Shown here: in pieces, positions 45,834-57,244 of the stretch
How positions within the stretch are numbered: the first letter of the stretch is position 1
Layout: every line of letters begins with the position of its first letter
NCBI RefSeq assembly: GCF_022965805.1
Contig: NC_133104.1
Coordinates: 23,928,069 to 23,992,068 of the forward strand
Reading direction: 5' to 3'
Length of the DNA: 64,000 nt
DNA from: Primulina eburnea
Taxonomy: Eukaryota; Streptophyta; Magnoliopsida; Lamiales; Gesneriaceae
The notes under the pieces: generated by a model
What the model was told of the DNA's origin: nothing
Databases searched by the model: none
The model's input: only the letters and a program-made list of their open reading frames with translations
Translations under genes and position numbers: made by a program

Positions 45834-46934
45834 GCGACGTCGGCGCGCCTGTGCGCGTTCTGCGCGCACAGGGCCGCTGCCGCTGCCCGAAACGTTCGGG
45901 CAGCGGGCGGGCGGCTGCCCGGGAGCGTCTCGGGAAGCGCGCTGAATAATGGGCTTGAATTGTTTGGGCCTGAGGTGCGATTTTCTGATTTTTCAAATTT
46001 TTGGGTAAAATTGATATTTTTGAAAATTGGTTCAATTTTTATTTTGGAAAATTGATTTTCAGAAAATTAATAATTTTCTTGTGAAGTAAATAATTAGAAT
46101 ATGATTTTAATTATTTATGGTAAAAATGAGTTTTTACAAGAAATCAATTATTATTGATTTAATTGGAAATTAAATAAAGAAGTTTATTTAATTTATTAAA
46201 TCTTTTAATAATTGTGGTGGTTAGTGATAAAATTATTAGATATATGATTTATCAATTAATTAAATTGTTTAATTAAATTGATGTTAATATTTGATATTAA
46301 ATGCATGAAGGATGATCGAGAGCCTTGACCAATGTGTTAGGTGTATGTTAGGATATTTTACTGTTTTATTCGTTTTTAATATTTGATATTATTAAAGTGA
46401 GCTTGGTTTATGGCCCGTTTCCACCCCCATGAGATGTATCCCTTATGTGCCATGGCTATTTAAATGTAATTATTAGAAATAGTGGGAGATCAAGACTGGA
46501 AGATGGTGGGCCCGATGAACGAGATGAAGACATGTAAAATATTGGAAGCTCTCGTAATAGTTGCATTTGCATCCCTGCATTCACCTAGGTTTTGGACCTG
46601 GATCCATGTTTGGCTCACATGGATCTAATAGTGTTGGCGATCGATCATCCTTATTTATTGTTGAATATCATATTATGATATATGCGATATATAGTAGTAT
46701 GCATGTATGTATATTATTAGATAATATAGTTTCATGAATCCGGCAAACATACAAACTCGTGGCACGCGATTTTTAAATTAAAATGATGAGACAATTTTAA
46801 AATTAAAATCCTTCATTTTGAATATGATTCAAAATTTATATCAAACCAAAAAAGTAAAAATTAAAAGAGTTTAATTTTTTCTTGCCTTCCATCAACCGTG
46901 CTTGCATGTTGATCGCTACCCGCGGACAGTGTCT

Positions 46935-47217
46935 GGCTCATATTATTGGGGAGGCCTGTACGCCGGAAAACTGTGACTTCCACTGGACATATGATGTGAA
47001 TTGAGTGGAACTCCCTTGACTTCGGCTCATATTATTGGGGGAACTCATGGCGACCGTCTACTACAATTCAATATTGATGGGTTGGTTTGACACGTGAAAA
47101 TAAACGGCGTCATATTATTGGGTCCTTATTTAACGTGAGGCAAAACACGCGGAGGTTGCATAGGGATGCAATTGGATTCTACCTTTTAGAAATTATAATT
47201 GGCTGATATTATTCGGG
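46935..47217 (+). repeat. Four spaced copies of GGCTCATATTATTGGGG in the leader
   Basis: Copies lie at 46935-46951, 47024-47040, 47106-47122 and 47201-47217. The last two are imperfect. Spacing is 89, 82 and 95 bases. The stretch precedes gag. Confidence 0.85.
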
Positions 47218-47559
47218 ATTATAATTGGCTAATTGGACTCTACGTGCCCACTAAGGAAATACGATTTCCCTTTTTCATCAGAGGGTGGTGGAAATGTCAA
47301 AATAGTGGGAGGGAGATTTATAAAATAAAATCCATATTTTATATCTTAAAATTATTTTAAAATAATCAGCAACAATTAATCTGTTTCCATATTAGTACAT
47401 TTTCGATTTCGTCACGTAAGACATTTCTGTTGTTAACAAGCTAACCGAATCTAATTTTCAAGACTGGTTGGGAAAATTGTTCTGAATTCGGAGAAAATGG
47501 CATACACACTAATGTCAGTCCTGCTGAACTGACAAAGCATGCAACATGGTAGGACCATA

Positions 47560-48130
47560 GTATACAAACTAAAGTGTAACATGCTCGCTTCTTTGTCAAA
47601 TGAACTGTAGAGACAGTTTGAGGAAGTGTTGAATGCTGCTGACATTCGAATGCACGTGCAAGAGTTGCATGGCGCATGAAACTATGCACACCACTTTCAA
47701 GGAGCTCATGACTACACGCATGCAAGACAGGCTTTGGCCCATGAGCATGGTGTACGTATGACTGGGCTTATTAAGAATGTGATGGGTCTGGAATATGTGA
47801 TTCCTAACGAGTTTCTAGATAACATCAATTTGTTATATTTCTCTTCCTCATTTGACGTGGTTATGGTGAATTGAATAAGATAGATGATAGCCTTGAAGAG
47901 CTATTCAATACGCTTATAACTTATGAGATCACCATAAAACAGGGAATTGTTGTTTTTTCTAATGGGCCTCTCGTCAAACGAAAAATAGCCCACAAGGTAA
48001 GAGAAAGAAATGTTCCGCCCCTCACAAGAAAAACAATCCCAATAAGAGACAAACTCTGAAAGACACTTAAAAGGCCTACAAAGCCCGATAAGTTAGAACA
48101 TATTTATTTCGCTGCAAGAAGTCCGGACAT
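47560..48130 (+). pseudogene. Copia gag remnant
   Basis: Broken frames resemble the copia gag (UBN2-type) region: VIPNEFLDNINLLYFSSSFD at 47800-47860 and DDSLEELFNTLITYEITIKQ at 47880-47940. A decayed CCHC knuckle (YFRCKKSGHKK) is at about 48105. Stops are frequent. The capsid N-terminal half cannot be read with confidence. Confidence 0.7.
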
Positions 48131-48169
48131 AAGAAATTATATGTGCCAGAAATGTTCTGGAAATGATAA

Positions 48170-48930
48170 GTGAATGTCCAAGTAAACATTATTTCAACAA
48201 CAAACAAAAGAAAGTTAGATGATCCAAATCCCACACAAATATGGCACGCTAGACTAGGTCATATTTCCCAAAGAAGGATGCACAAACTAGTGGGAGAAGG
48301 CATGTTTGACTTGTCAAACATAAATTCTCTACCTACTTGTAAATCCTGTCTAAAAGGAAAAACGACTAAGACTCCATTCGATGGAAACGTGGAACGTGCG
48401 CATGGTCTACTGGATTTGATCCACACAGACGTTTGTGGCCCGCTAAGTGTTAGCACAAAATATGGGCAATCATACTTCATTATCCTTACTGATGACCATT
48501 CGAGGTATGGGTATGTTTATTTGATGAAACACAAATCTGAAGCATTTGAAAAGTTCAAAGAGTTCAGATCTGAAGTATAAAATCAGCTGGAAAGAAGTAT
48601 TAAGGCATTTCGATCTGATCGAAGTGGAGAATACTTGAGTGCTGATTTTTTGGGATTATCTAAAAGAGAATGTGATTCTCACAGTGGACTCCACCAGCAA
48701 CACCACAATTGAACGGTGTTTCTGAACATTGTAAGCGAACCTTGTTGGACATGGTTCGATCAATGATGAGATTCATTGAATTGCCTACATCGTTTTGGGG
48801 TTTTGCGCGTGAAACTGCGGCAATGTTGTTGAATAATGTCTATACTAAAGCAGTGGATAAAACACCATATGAGATATGGATGGGAAAAACTCACAAATAT
48901 TCTTACGAGAGAATATGAGGATGTCCTGCT
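48170..48930 (+). pseudogene. Copia integrase
   Basis: The first frame (48170-48580) holds the GAG-pre-integrase zinc finger, with HARLGHISQRRMHKL and LPTCKSCLKGK. The core follows, with DLIHTDVCGPLSVSTKYGQS and FIILTDDHSRYGYVYLMKHK. A TAA at 48578 and a frameshift near 48680 interrupt it. The third catalytic region NGVSEHCKRTLLDMVRSMM and PTSFWGFARETAAMLL follows in the frame ending at 48918. The catalytic D, D and E are all visible. No protease precedes it. Confidence 0.92.
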
Positions 48931-48933
48931 TAC

Positions 48934-50348
48934 GTGAAGCAGACAGTGGAAGACAAATTGGATAGTAGATCCACTTTGTGCTACTTTGTAGGATATCCAA
49001 AGAATTCTGTTGGATATTATTTCTATCATCCCAATGAAGCAAAAGTGTTTGTTTCAAGAAATGTCACCTTTTTGGAAAGGGAATTTCTATTAGATAGAAA
49101 AGGCAAGATGATAGAATTTGAAGAAATTCAATATACTCCCTCAGAAGTTGAACCCATTTCCCAAGAACCAGTAGTTGAAGTACAAGCTCCTAGAAGGTCT
49201 GATAGGGTTATTAGACCGCCTGCAAGATATACGCTTCTTCATGAACAAAGTCACGATGAGCATTGTGTTGGATGTGATCCAATGGATTTCAAAGAAGCAA
49301 TATCTGATACTGATTCAACCAAATGGCTTGAAGTCATGCAGTCAGAAATGGACTCTATGTATTCAAACCAAGTCTGGACATTGGTGGATCAACCTGAGGG
49401 AATCGTTCCCATAGGGTGCAAATGGATCTACAAAAGAAAGCTTGGAACGAATGGGAAGGTAGTGACCTTCAAAGCAAGGCTGGTTGAAAAAGATTATACT
49501 CAAAGGCAAGGAGTTGACTATGAGAAAACTTTTTCACTAGTTGCTATGTTTAAGTTTATTAGAATACTACTAGCCATACCAGCATAGTATGACTATGAGA
49601 TATGGCAAATGGATGTAAAGACTGCATTCCTCAATGGAGACATCAAAGAAGAAATTTATATGTCTCAACCTGAGGGATACACATCAGTAGGAAGTGAGCA
49701 TAAGGTATGCAAACTTCAGAGATCAATATATGGTCTCAAGCAGGAATCAAGGAGTTGGAACCTCGGATTTGATAGCACTATCAAAGATTTTGGTTTTGCT
49801 AAGAATCCAGAGGAACCATGTGTGTACAAGAAAGTTAGTGGGAGTGTAGTGACATTCCTAGTACTTTATGTTGATGATATCCTGCTCATTAGGAATGATG
49901 TAGGATTACTGCAATCAACTAAAGTATGGTTAGCAAGTAAATTCTCCATGAAAGACATGGGTGAACCATCCTATGTATTGAGAATACAAATCTATAGAGA
50001 TAGATCAAAAGGATGTTGGGGCTCACCCAAGCGATTTATATCGATATCATTCTAAATAGATTCTCTATGGAAGAGTCCAAGAGAGGATACTTACCAATGT
50101 GTCATGGTACTACTCTATCTAAAGCTATGTGTCCCAAAACTGATGAAGAGATAGAGATGATGACACGTATTCTATATGCGTCAGCTATTGGTAGTATCAT
50201 GCATGGTATGATATCGACACGTCCTGATGTTGCTTACGCTTTGAGTGTTACAAGCAGATATCAGGCGAACCCTTGTCCAATAAATTGGAAGGCTGTGAAA
50301 GATATTCTTAAGTACTTGAGAAGGACTAAGAACTTGTTCATGGTCTAA
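48934..50348 (+). pseudogene. Copia reverse transcriptase
   Basis: The frame 48934-49587 contains the integrase tail (FVGYPKNSVGYYFYHPNEAK) and the RT start (VPIGCKWIYKRKLGTNGKVV). A TAG at 49585 interrupts it. The frame 49609-50055 contains MDVKTAFLNGDIKEEIYMSQ, SIYGLKQ, and the catalytic VLYVDDILLI. A frameshift near 50015 leads to the last part (50013-50348), with TRPDVAYALSVTSRYQANP. Apart from two breaks it is well preserved. Confidence 0.93.
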
Positions 50349-50780
50349 AGGGGTGGAGAATTAAAATTGGAAGGCTACACTGATTCTAGCTTCCAATGTG
50401 ACATAGATGATTTGAAATCAACCTCTGGTTTTGTATACATGCTATATGGTGCGGCTGTCTCTTGGAAAGGTTACAAGCAAGACATCGTTGCGGATTCCAC
50501 CACTGAAGCTGAATACATTGTTGCATCTGATGCAGCAAAAGAGGTAGTTTGGATGAGGAATTTTGTCCAAGAGTTGGGCGTTATTCCTAATAGAGTTGAT
50601 CCAGTCCCATCGTACTGTGACAACACTGGTGCCATTGCGCAAGCAAAGGAACCAAGGTCTCATCAGCGATCCAAATATGTACTGAGGAAGTTCCACATCA
50701 TACGGGAGATAGTGGGAAGAGGAGACATATCAGTTGAAAGAGTCCCCTCTGCAGATAATGTTGCTGATCCACTTACATAG
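50349..50780 (+). pseudogene. Copia RNase H
   Basis: The frame reads EGYTDSSFQCDIDDLKSTSG, STTEAEYIVASDAAKEVVWM, VPSYCDNTGAIAQAKEPRSH and ADNVADPLT. The catalytic D (YTDS), E (TEAEY) and D (CDNTGA) are present. A TAA at 50346 separates it from RT. It ends at 50780 shortly before the polypurine tract. Confidence 0.92.
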
Positions 50781-50848
50781 CCCTTGCCAGGACCATTGTT
50801 TGAAAAGCATCGCGAAGCAATGGGATTAAGGGTAGTTGGCTCTAGGGC

Positions 50849-50859
50849 AAGTGGGAGAT
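50849..50859 (+). promoter_or_regulatory. Copia polypurine tract
   Basis: AAGTGGGAGAT directly precedes the 3' LTR, typical for copia elements. Confidence 0.85.
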
Positions 50860-52849
50860 TGTTAGAGTAGAAGCCCTGCAAGCCAACGGTTGGCTAGGGA
50901 ATTTATTGACTCAAGTGAAATAAACAATCTTTATTTTAATATAATTTAATTTTTTATGGTCTTGTTATACTTTATCTATATACCCATGCAAACAGCATAG
51001 ATAAAGTCCTTGATTATGCTTTAATACAAATGAATCGTAATTCGATGTTGAAACTCATTTGTAAACACTGCATATTCTAAATTCGTTCCCAGTCGATTCA
51101 GCCGCCTAAAACAGGGATAAAGGCCGCTTGAGCTCGAGACTAGCATCTGTGATGTTGTGTACTGCGTTTCTTGGTAAGGGCATAGTGATGTCCAAACATG
51201 CAGATGGGTAGTCATATGATGATTATACCGAACAACCCTCCCTCGGACTTTCCAAGTGGTTATCATTCATCGAGAGGATAAGTCCGTGGTTATGATTGTA
51301 CACCATTAGTCCTTACGACCCGAGACAACACTGAGGCTCTATATGCTAGGGCTGTGCTTTGACTCGTTTACCGGCTCCAGGAGAGTCATCAGGTGGCGAG
51401 GTTGGGTACAGTTGCGACACATATAGGAGTCAGTGCATTGTAGTCGGGGATTCACCGCTCACCTACGGGTGTGGATATCCTGTGTGATCTGATGAAATAA
51501 TAGTGCATGGAATCTCTGGCCAGAGTATGAGATGTACGTTAGAGAAGGAGTTCTCAAATAGTACACGCGATGCCACTATTATAGTTATCACAAAGTTATC
51601 GAATTAATATGCAACCCTCGATGAACCAATGGTTGCAGATTCGATCGGGATATATGAGATGAAGGGACCGTACTGTACGCTAATCATAATCGACTAGTTC
51701 TTGCAGGCACTATCAGTGATACCTAGGGGATCATGGGGCGATGCTACTAGACGCTCTTACCATGATCCGATGGGTGCAATCAGAAATGAGTTCTGACATT
51801 CTTGATCAAGGTGTTGATGAAAAGAATGGGGCTAACTAGGGTAAGCCCGAATAAATGATTATGTCCTGAATCACAAAGAGTTGTGAACCCACGGCTAGCT
51901 GTATCCCTGAACCATTGAGGGTCACACAAGTACTGGATTGTTTGTTCCCGTTGAGAGAATAAATTCAAAAGTTGAATTTATATTATATAGTAAATTCAAG
52001 GAGTTGAATTTATGATAATTAAATTTTGAGGGAATAAATTCAAGGAGTTGAATTTATAAAATTTGAGAATTTAATTTATTAAACTCAAATGTTGGGTTTA
52101 TTAAATATTAAATTTTGGAGGTGATGAAAATTCAAGGAGTTGAATTTATAATTTAAATAATAAATTCAAATGTTGAATTTATAAATATATTTAATTTATT
52201 AAGCTCAAATGTTGAGTTAATTAATTAATAAATTAAATATGGTGGGCAATATGTTTAATGGACTTGTCGGGGTACAAGTCCAACATAATAAATAATTAAA
52301 GTTTTGATGGGCTTTGATTAAATTAATTAAACTAGTTGGACTAGCCCAATTAATTAAATCAAGCCCATTAATGTTAATTATGTAATTAAGATATTATTTA
52401 ATTATAAATAATACATGGAAAAGCCTAAACCTAGCCCACCACTATGAAAACTTACGTGAGCCTCCAAAAGAAAAAGTTTTTTCTCGGCCACTTGGTTTTG
52501 AGAAAGAAAAATTGTGCCGTCTCTCAATTAATTTCTCTCCTACGCAAAAATCTTCCATATTTTCTAGTGCAAATTGGAAGAGGAACACACTATTCAGTCG
52601 TGGACCTAATTAGAGTGAAAGAAAGGAGTCTCTTGAAGAAAGTTCGTAGGGATTCATCAAGAGCCAGATCTGTTATACCGGATCGATTGGTGTCCAGTGA
52701 TTAATTCACCAAAGGTATAACTTTTCTAAACATCCTATGTTTATTTATGATAAAATCATACGAGCGTCCAAATATATTTTGATTGTCAAAATAAATTAAA
52801 TTTTAAAACTTCCGCTGCATTTGGGCACGTAGAAAACCGTGATCCAACA
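50860..52849 (+). repeat. 3' LTR of the copia element
   Basis: This LTR is 1990 bp and nearly identical to 43487-45477. Confidence 0.94.
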
Positions 52850-52854
52850 ACATC

Positions 52855-53062
52855 AAGTATGAAAAGTCGTTCACCACATATAATTGACAATTTTCGTACT
52901 TGGGTTGCTCTTAATTGGCGAAAAACATTCCATCATCTTGTGATTTGGAAGGGGATGAGCAATTCTAATTATTTGGGGTGGGCTGGTTATTTAAGTAATT
53001 TAAAAAAAGGGTTGGGTACAGCCCTTTAATAAATCTTTCTCTGCGTTCAATTAAATCTCTTC
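52855..53062. other. Non-coding spacer
   Basis: This sequence lies between the copia TSD and the RNase H fragment. It continues the old sequence into which the copia element was inserted. Nothing recognisable is present. Confidence 0.6.
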
Positions 53063-53345
53063 CCCTCTTGGGTGGAAGTTGACTCAGCTGCAGCTATATT
53101 CATCATCAATGGGAATCACACAAGCTGGGATCTTTCTTCAGTTCTGATTCAGAATATTCGGCTCACACATTGTATTTTCTGCACATCTATAGTGAAGGGA
53201 ATTCGGTTGCCAAAGCGTTGGCAAACTTGGGGTGGACTCAACGGATTTGCCAAGAATTTCATGAAGATCAACTACCTGCTCGTATTTGTGGCATTTGCAT
53301 GTTAGATAGGGTTAGTTGTCCTTTTATTCGATTAGTTCCAAAACT
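53063..53345 (+). pseudogene. RNase H (RVT_3-type) fragment, LINE-derived or host-like
   Basis: The first frame reads VEVDSAAAIFIINGNHTSWD, LSSVLIQNIRL; after a frameshift near 53166 the second reads FLHIYSEGNSVAKALANLGW. These match the plant RNase H-like domain found at the end of non-LTR retrotransposons and in related host-like genes. The family has VADALAN at the last motif; here the aspartate is lysine. Only this domain is present, with no RT upstream. Confidence 0.8.
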
Positions 53346-53360
53346 TTTTTGGAAAAAACA

Positions 53361-53527
53361 TTTGTGAGACGGTCTCAAGGGTCGTATTTTGTGAGACAGA
53401 TCTCTTATTTGGATCATCCATAAAAAATTATTACTTCTTATGCTAAGAGTATTACTTTTTATTGAAAATATCGGTAAAGTTGACCCGTCTCACATACAAA
53501 AATTTGTGAGACCGTCACAAGAGACTT
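53361..53527. mobile_element. Short foldback MITE-like element
   Basis: Its ends TTGTGAGACGGTCTCA and (inverted) TTGTGAGACCGTCACAA pair, and a second inner pair (GTCGTATTTTGTGAGAC / GTTGACCCGTCTCACA) is also partly inverted. It is about 165 bp without coding capacity. I recall a very similar abundant element from Lamiales genomes; that is memory, not a search. Confidence 0.75.
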
Positions 53528-54590
53528 ATTCAACTTTTCTTGTTAAATTTGAGTTGCATTAAATTTATTTATTTGTGAGGTATGGTTCGGTCATCATTTC
53601 ATGTAAATTCTTTTTTATTAGAATAAAAAGATAGGAGTCCGTCAAACCTTTTGATTAGAATAAACAGGTAGAAGTCTATCAAACCTCCCATTATGACAAT
53701 GACTGTCTTTATAATTTTATTTATTTATTCTCCTTTATGCCAAGAAAATAACATATTTTGAAATCATATTAGAGTTAAGAGGAGGGTAAATAAATTTGTT
53801 TTCATATTTTTTTCATTTCAGGTTATTCTTAACATTTTTCAGGTTGTTAAGAGTGTTCTTGAATGGATAGACTTGCTGGACCACTAAAAAGTGTAAGTGC
53901 GAAAACAATACGGCTTGACTAGTGGTAATTTATACTTGGCAGTTTAACAATAGATGACTTAAATTGGAATTTACGGGAATGTAAGTAATGATACAAATAT
54001 ATTTATAGATGTTCGGAAATAAAATTCTTACGTCATCCGTTCTTCTACTTAGGAAAGTTTCTATTGAAAGACTTTGATATTACAACGTCTTGTAACAACC
54101 TACTTCAATCAGGACTTATCATCGCCTAACTAAGCACTTAGCGATCATTTTATAGTTCTGGATATTTAAGAACCCTCGGTTCATCAGACAACAAACAAAA
54201 AACCCAAAGGCCAGATTTGATGGCTTGAGTTGTTGGTGTAGCACAGATTGATCCTTCATGATAGATATAATTCTGAAATAAGCGTGTGATTGAATGAGCC
54301 ATTAAGTCTGAGACTTGGTAGCAACTTGATCAGTGGTGAGTAGTGTCAGCTTCTTTGCCATAGACTCAAATCACGTAGGACATCTCTCCTAAAGTTTTCA
54401 ATAGCAGCAACATGATCAATCTGCTTGATTTCAACATTGTTGAATATTTTTTAGAGATCCATGAGTTGTGTGTAAGCTTGATTGATCCGCACTTTAGAAT
54501 AAACATCGTCAAATTCTGAGAAGACATTAAAGTTGAAATCAGAAAGGCTTTTCTTCAAGAACTCTAGAGCTTGATTGAAGACGAAGCTGA
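53528..54590. other. AT-rich DNA and unreadable minus-strand remnants
   Basis: The first part (53528-54190) is AT-rich and shows nothing. From about 54190 the composition becomes codon-like on the minus strand but is full of stops, continuing the remnant described at 54591-55190. Confidence 0.5.
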
Positions 54591-55190
54591 TGGAGAGGAG
54601 GAATAAAAGAGTTTATGTCTCGAAGATCACCGGCGTTGTCAGTGTCCAGAATTTGCAGATTTTCGGGCCATTGTTCAGCTACCTCTTCTAGATTTCTAAG
54701 TCATGTTTGGACTAGTTCAAGCTGTCATGAAAAGATAATAATCTTCTTCCTGAACATATTTTTGGGTTAAGCAATGTTCACTTCAAATTTTTGTTCATCG
54801 GCTGGAGTTGTTGGTAATGATTCCACATTCAAAATGTCATCAACGTAATATGCCCCTTTCTTAGTTGTAAAATCTTCAATCATTCGAGAGGAGGGGCCCA
54901 TCTTGATTTGATCTAAGTCAAACTGGGATAGTGACTTTACTACTTCATCCGCAGAGATAAGATGAATCTTTGGGACGTCTTCAGTCTACATCTTCTATGC
55001 TGGAGAAGATGGGGCTTATTCATCCAAATTTTCAGACCGGTCCTCTTGACCAATGGTCTGAAAAGCAGGAGTCTCAAAATTTTCGGGAGTTCTTCCACGC
55101 GGGTGGGTATCTCGACCTCTTGAACTGTTGATTCCATAGTGATATCAGGATCTGAGACTGATTTTTGGACAGATTCTGGTTGTGACATTC
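54591..55190 (-). pseudogene. Decayed coding remnant of unknown family
   Basis: The minus strand gives two readable pieces. One, at 55188-54940, is acidic: MSQPESVQKSVSDPDITMES, then TVQEVEIPTRVEELPKI. The other, at about 54700-54610, reads EEVAEQWPENLQILDTDNAG, then DLRDINSF. I do not recognise a domain. Similar proteins seem to be repetitive in some Lamiales annotations, associated with copia elements, but that is weak memory. Frame changes separate the pieces. It could be an extra ORF of a retrotransposon or a host gene fragment. Confidence 0.45.
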
Positions 55191-55678
55191 TTCAATTTCT
55201 ATTTGCTTGTTAGCCACACTTTCACCAATTTAAAAAATAGCAGAGAAATCAAATTCTCTTCATCCTTTGGCAGCTCATACTCTTTACGTTTCAACTTCAC
55301 GTTCATGGACCAGCACAATGCTTCCATCTCAAGTTGGACTTCTTATTGGAAGAACCAAGCTGATCTGATGTAACTAAGAGATCGCAACCGAAGAAAGAAT
55401 TATCGGATTTAAATATATTAAGAACTGAAGTTCTTATAAGAATAAATAAGTCTAAAAATCGATGACTCAAAGCTCAATAACCATATGGAAGATCAGAACT
55501 GAAAACTTCACAAAACATAACTGAACAGACCTATGTAAACTGAAGTGTTCAAAACTGAGAATACATCAGTTAGAACGATATTGTCCAGTTGACTTGATCA
55601 GTCGACTAGTTTAACTCCTGATCAGTTAGCTGTGTCATCAGTTATATCAGATGACAAACTGTCAGTCCGTATTAAAGC
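55191..55678. other. Non-coding, possible copia LTR-like sequence
   Basis: It is rich in ACTGA/TCAGT phrases, for example GATCAGTCGACTAG and CTGATCAGTTAGC, which resemble 39750-39790. No ends can be defined. Confidence 0.35.
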
Positions 55679-57240
55679 TGTCACGCCCCGAGTTCGAAGC
55701 GTCGGTGACATCCGGCATTGTTTAACAATTATATTGAAAACAATAAAGCCTCGTATCAAATCAAACCAGTCTGAAAGTATTGTCTTACAATGACAATAAA
55801 ATACAAAAGAGTTTCAAATAGCGGAAACGAAAGTAAAGCAAAATTCTTGAGTTTTGATCTTGATCTTCGATTCACCAACCCATAAAGCTTCTTGCTCTTC
55901 CTCATTCAGTTGCTCCTCGTTTTTATCTGAAATTTGTAAGGGGTGAGTGTTTTGGAAAACACTCAGCAAGTGGGGGTCGATCGATTCGAAAGATACATAT
56001 AAAACTTAGTTTTCTTAAAAAGTTTCTTTAACAAACTTTCAAAACTTAATTTTTTTAACTTATCATGACAGAAGCGAATCGAATAAATGACAGAATTTAT
56101 CAGATGATTCAGATCAATTCAGAAACAGATCAAATCAAACGGACACATCACTGTTACTCATCTCATTTCCATGGGCAAATTGTCCCCTATATGTTAGTCC
56201 TCTAAGGGGTGAGTCCAGAACATGGTTTTATACCCACCAATGGGGGCCAGAACAGAACATGGTTTTATACCCACCAATGGGGGCTAGAACAGAATTACAA
56301 TTCTCGTCCCATGTCGAATTCAATTCGTAACAGTGCAACAGAATTCGGAAGTGCAATAGAACTTTTCAAATTTTCAGATTTTAGAGTTTTCATACGGTCA
56401 CAACGGAATCAACGAATTTCGAAGCATAGAAGAGAACACATAATCGATCGAAATTTTAAACAGAACAGATAGCAAATTTCGAAAATGAAGACACACATAA
56501 ATCCATGTCATGATATACATATTCAAGTTTAAAAATACAAACGTATATATATCAAAAGCCCACTTGCGATTTGTAGATTTTTGTACGAAGCTTGCTTTCA
56601 AAAAAAATCGGGCAGCAATTCGGCGTGACTTTAGCAAATGTTGTCGTTGATCGGGCAGCACTTAGACGCAGTATTGCAACTCCGGACTACACGAACTTTT
56701 CTTCTTCTCCCTTGCTTATGTTCGGCCGAATGCTTGAAGGGTGGGGAGAGAGCCGAAAATTTTGGAGAGTTTTTGAGGGATTTTTGAAGTGCATTCTTGC
56801 ATGTGACTTTATGTGGTATTTATAGAAAATTCTTGCCCTTTCACCTAGCCCTTGGTCGACCACTTGGTGCCCAAGCAACATTAAATATGGCCAAGCTCCA
56901 TATTAAGCACCAAAAAACTTCTCCTGCACCATAAATGTGTCCTAGCCCTTAGCTCCTCCTGCAGCTCATTCATGGGTTAACTCAAAGGTCATTTCTTGCA
57001 TATTTAATTTGTCCAAACCTTTAGCTCCTCCCTTAGATCCCTTTTTGGTCATGTTTGGACAAGCTTGGTTGAGCTTCTTCGAGCTGAAAGTTTGCGTCCT
57101 TGAGCTAGGGTTTTACTCCTCCAGTGAAGACTCTTCGATGGATCTGGTTAGTTGCAGCTTGGCCTCCGATGAACTATTCCCCGAGCTTAGAAGCTACTTT
57201 CTCGAGTTAAATTTGTTGAAAATCTAAGTTAAAATTCAAG
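55679..57240 (-). repeat. 3' LTR of the last element
   Basis: On the minus strand it ends CTCGGGGCGTGACA at 55679. The start is not sharp because the pol end and polypurine tract were deleted near 57230-57275. It contains a 37-bp tandem duplication (56221-56283, CATGGTTTTATACCCACC twice) and a TATA box at 56817-56824. Confidence 0.8.
56817..56824 (-). promoter_or_regulatory. TATA box in the 3' LTR
   Basis: The minus strand reads CTATAAATACCACAT. The matching place in the 5' LTR (about 63876-63886) has lost seven bases and reads CTATACCTAAAG, so the promoter copy that should drive the element lacks this box. Confidence 0.6.
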
Positions 57241-57244
57241 TTAT

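Larger units (their letters stand above)
43487..52849 (+). mobile_element. Complete-ended but defective copia retrotransposon, TSD ACATC
   Basis: LTRs 43487-45477 and 50860-52849 (TGTTAGAGTAGA...GATCCAACA) are flanked by ACATC (43482-43486, 52850-52854). Inside come a near-perfect PBS, a 2-kb leader with a GC-rich hairpin array, a gag remnant, integrase, RT and RNase H in copia order. No protease is found between gag and integrase. Several stops break pol. About 22 substitutions separate the LTRs (near 1.1%), so insertion is recent relative to the decay. Confidence 0.94.

Noticed and set aside
45467..46055. ORFs rich in Arg and Ala across the GC-rich copia leader on both strands
   Set aside because: They come from the GC-rich hairpin repeat and poly-A run. 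No frame is favoured and no motif is present.
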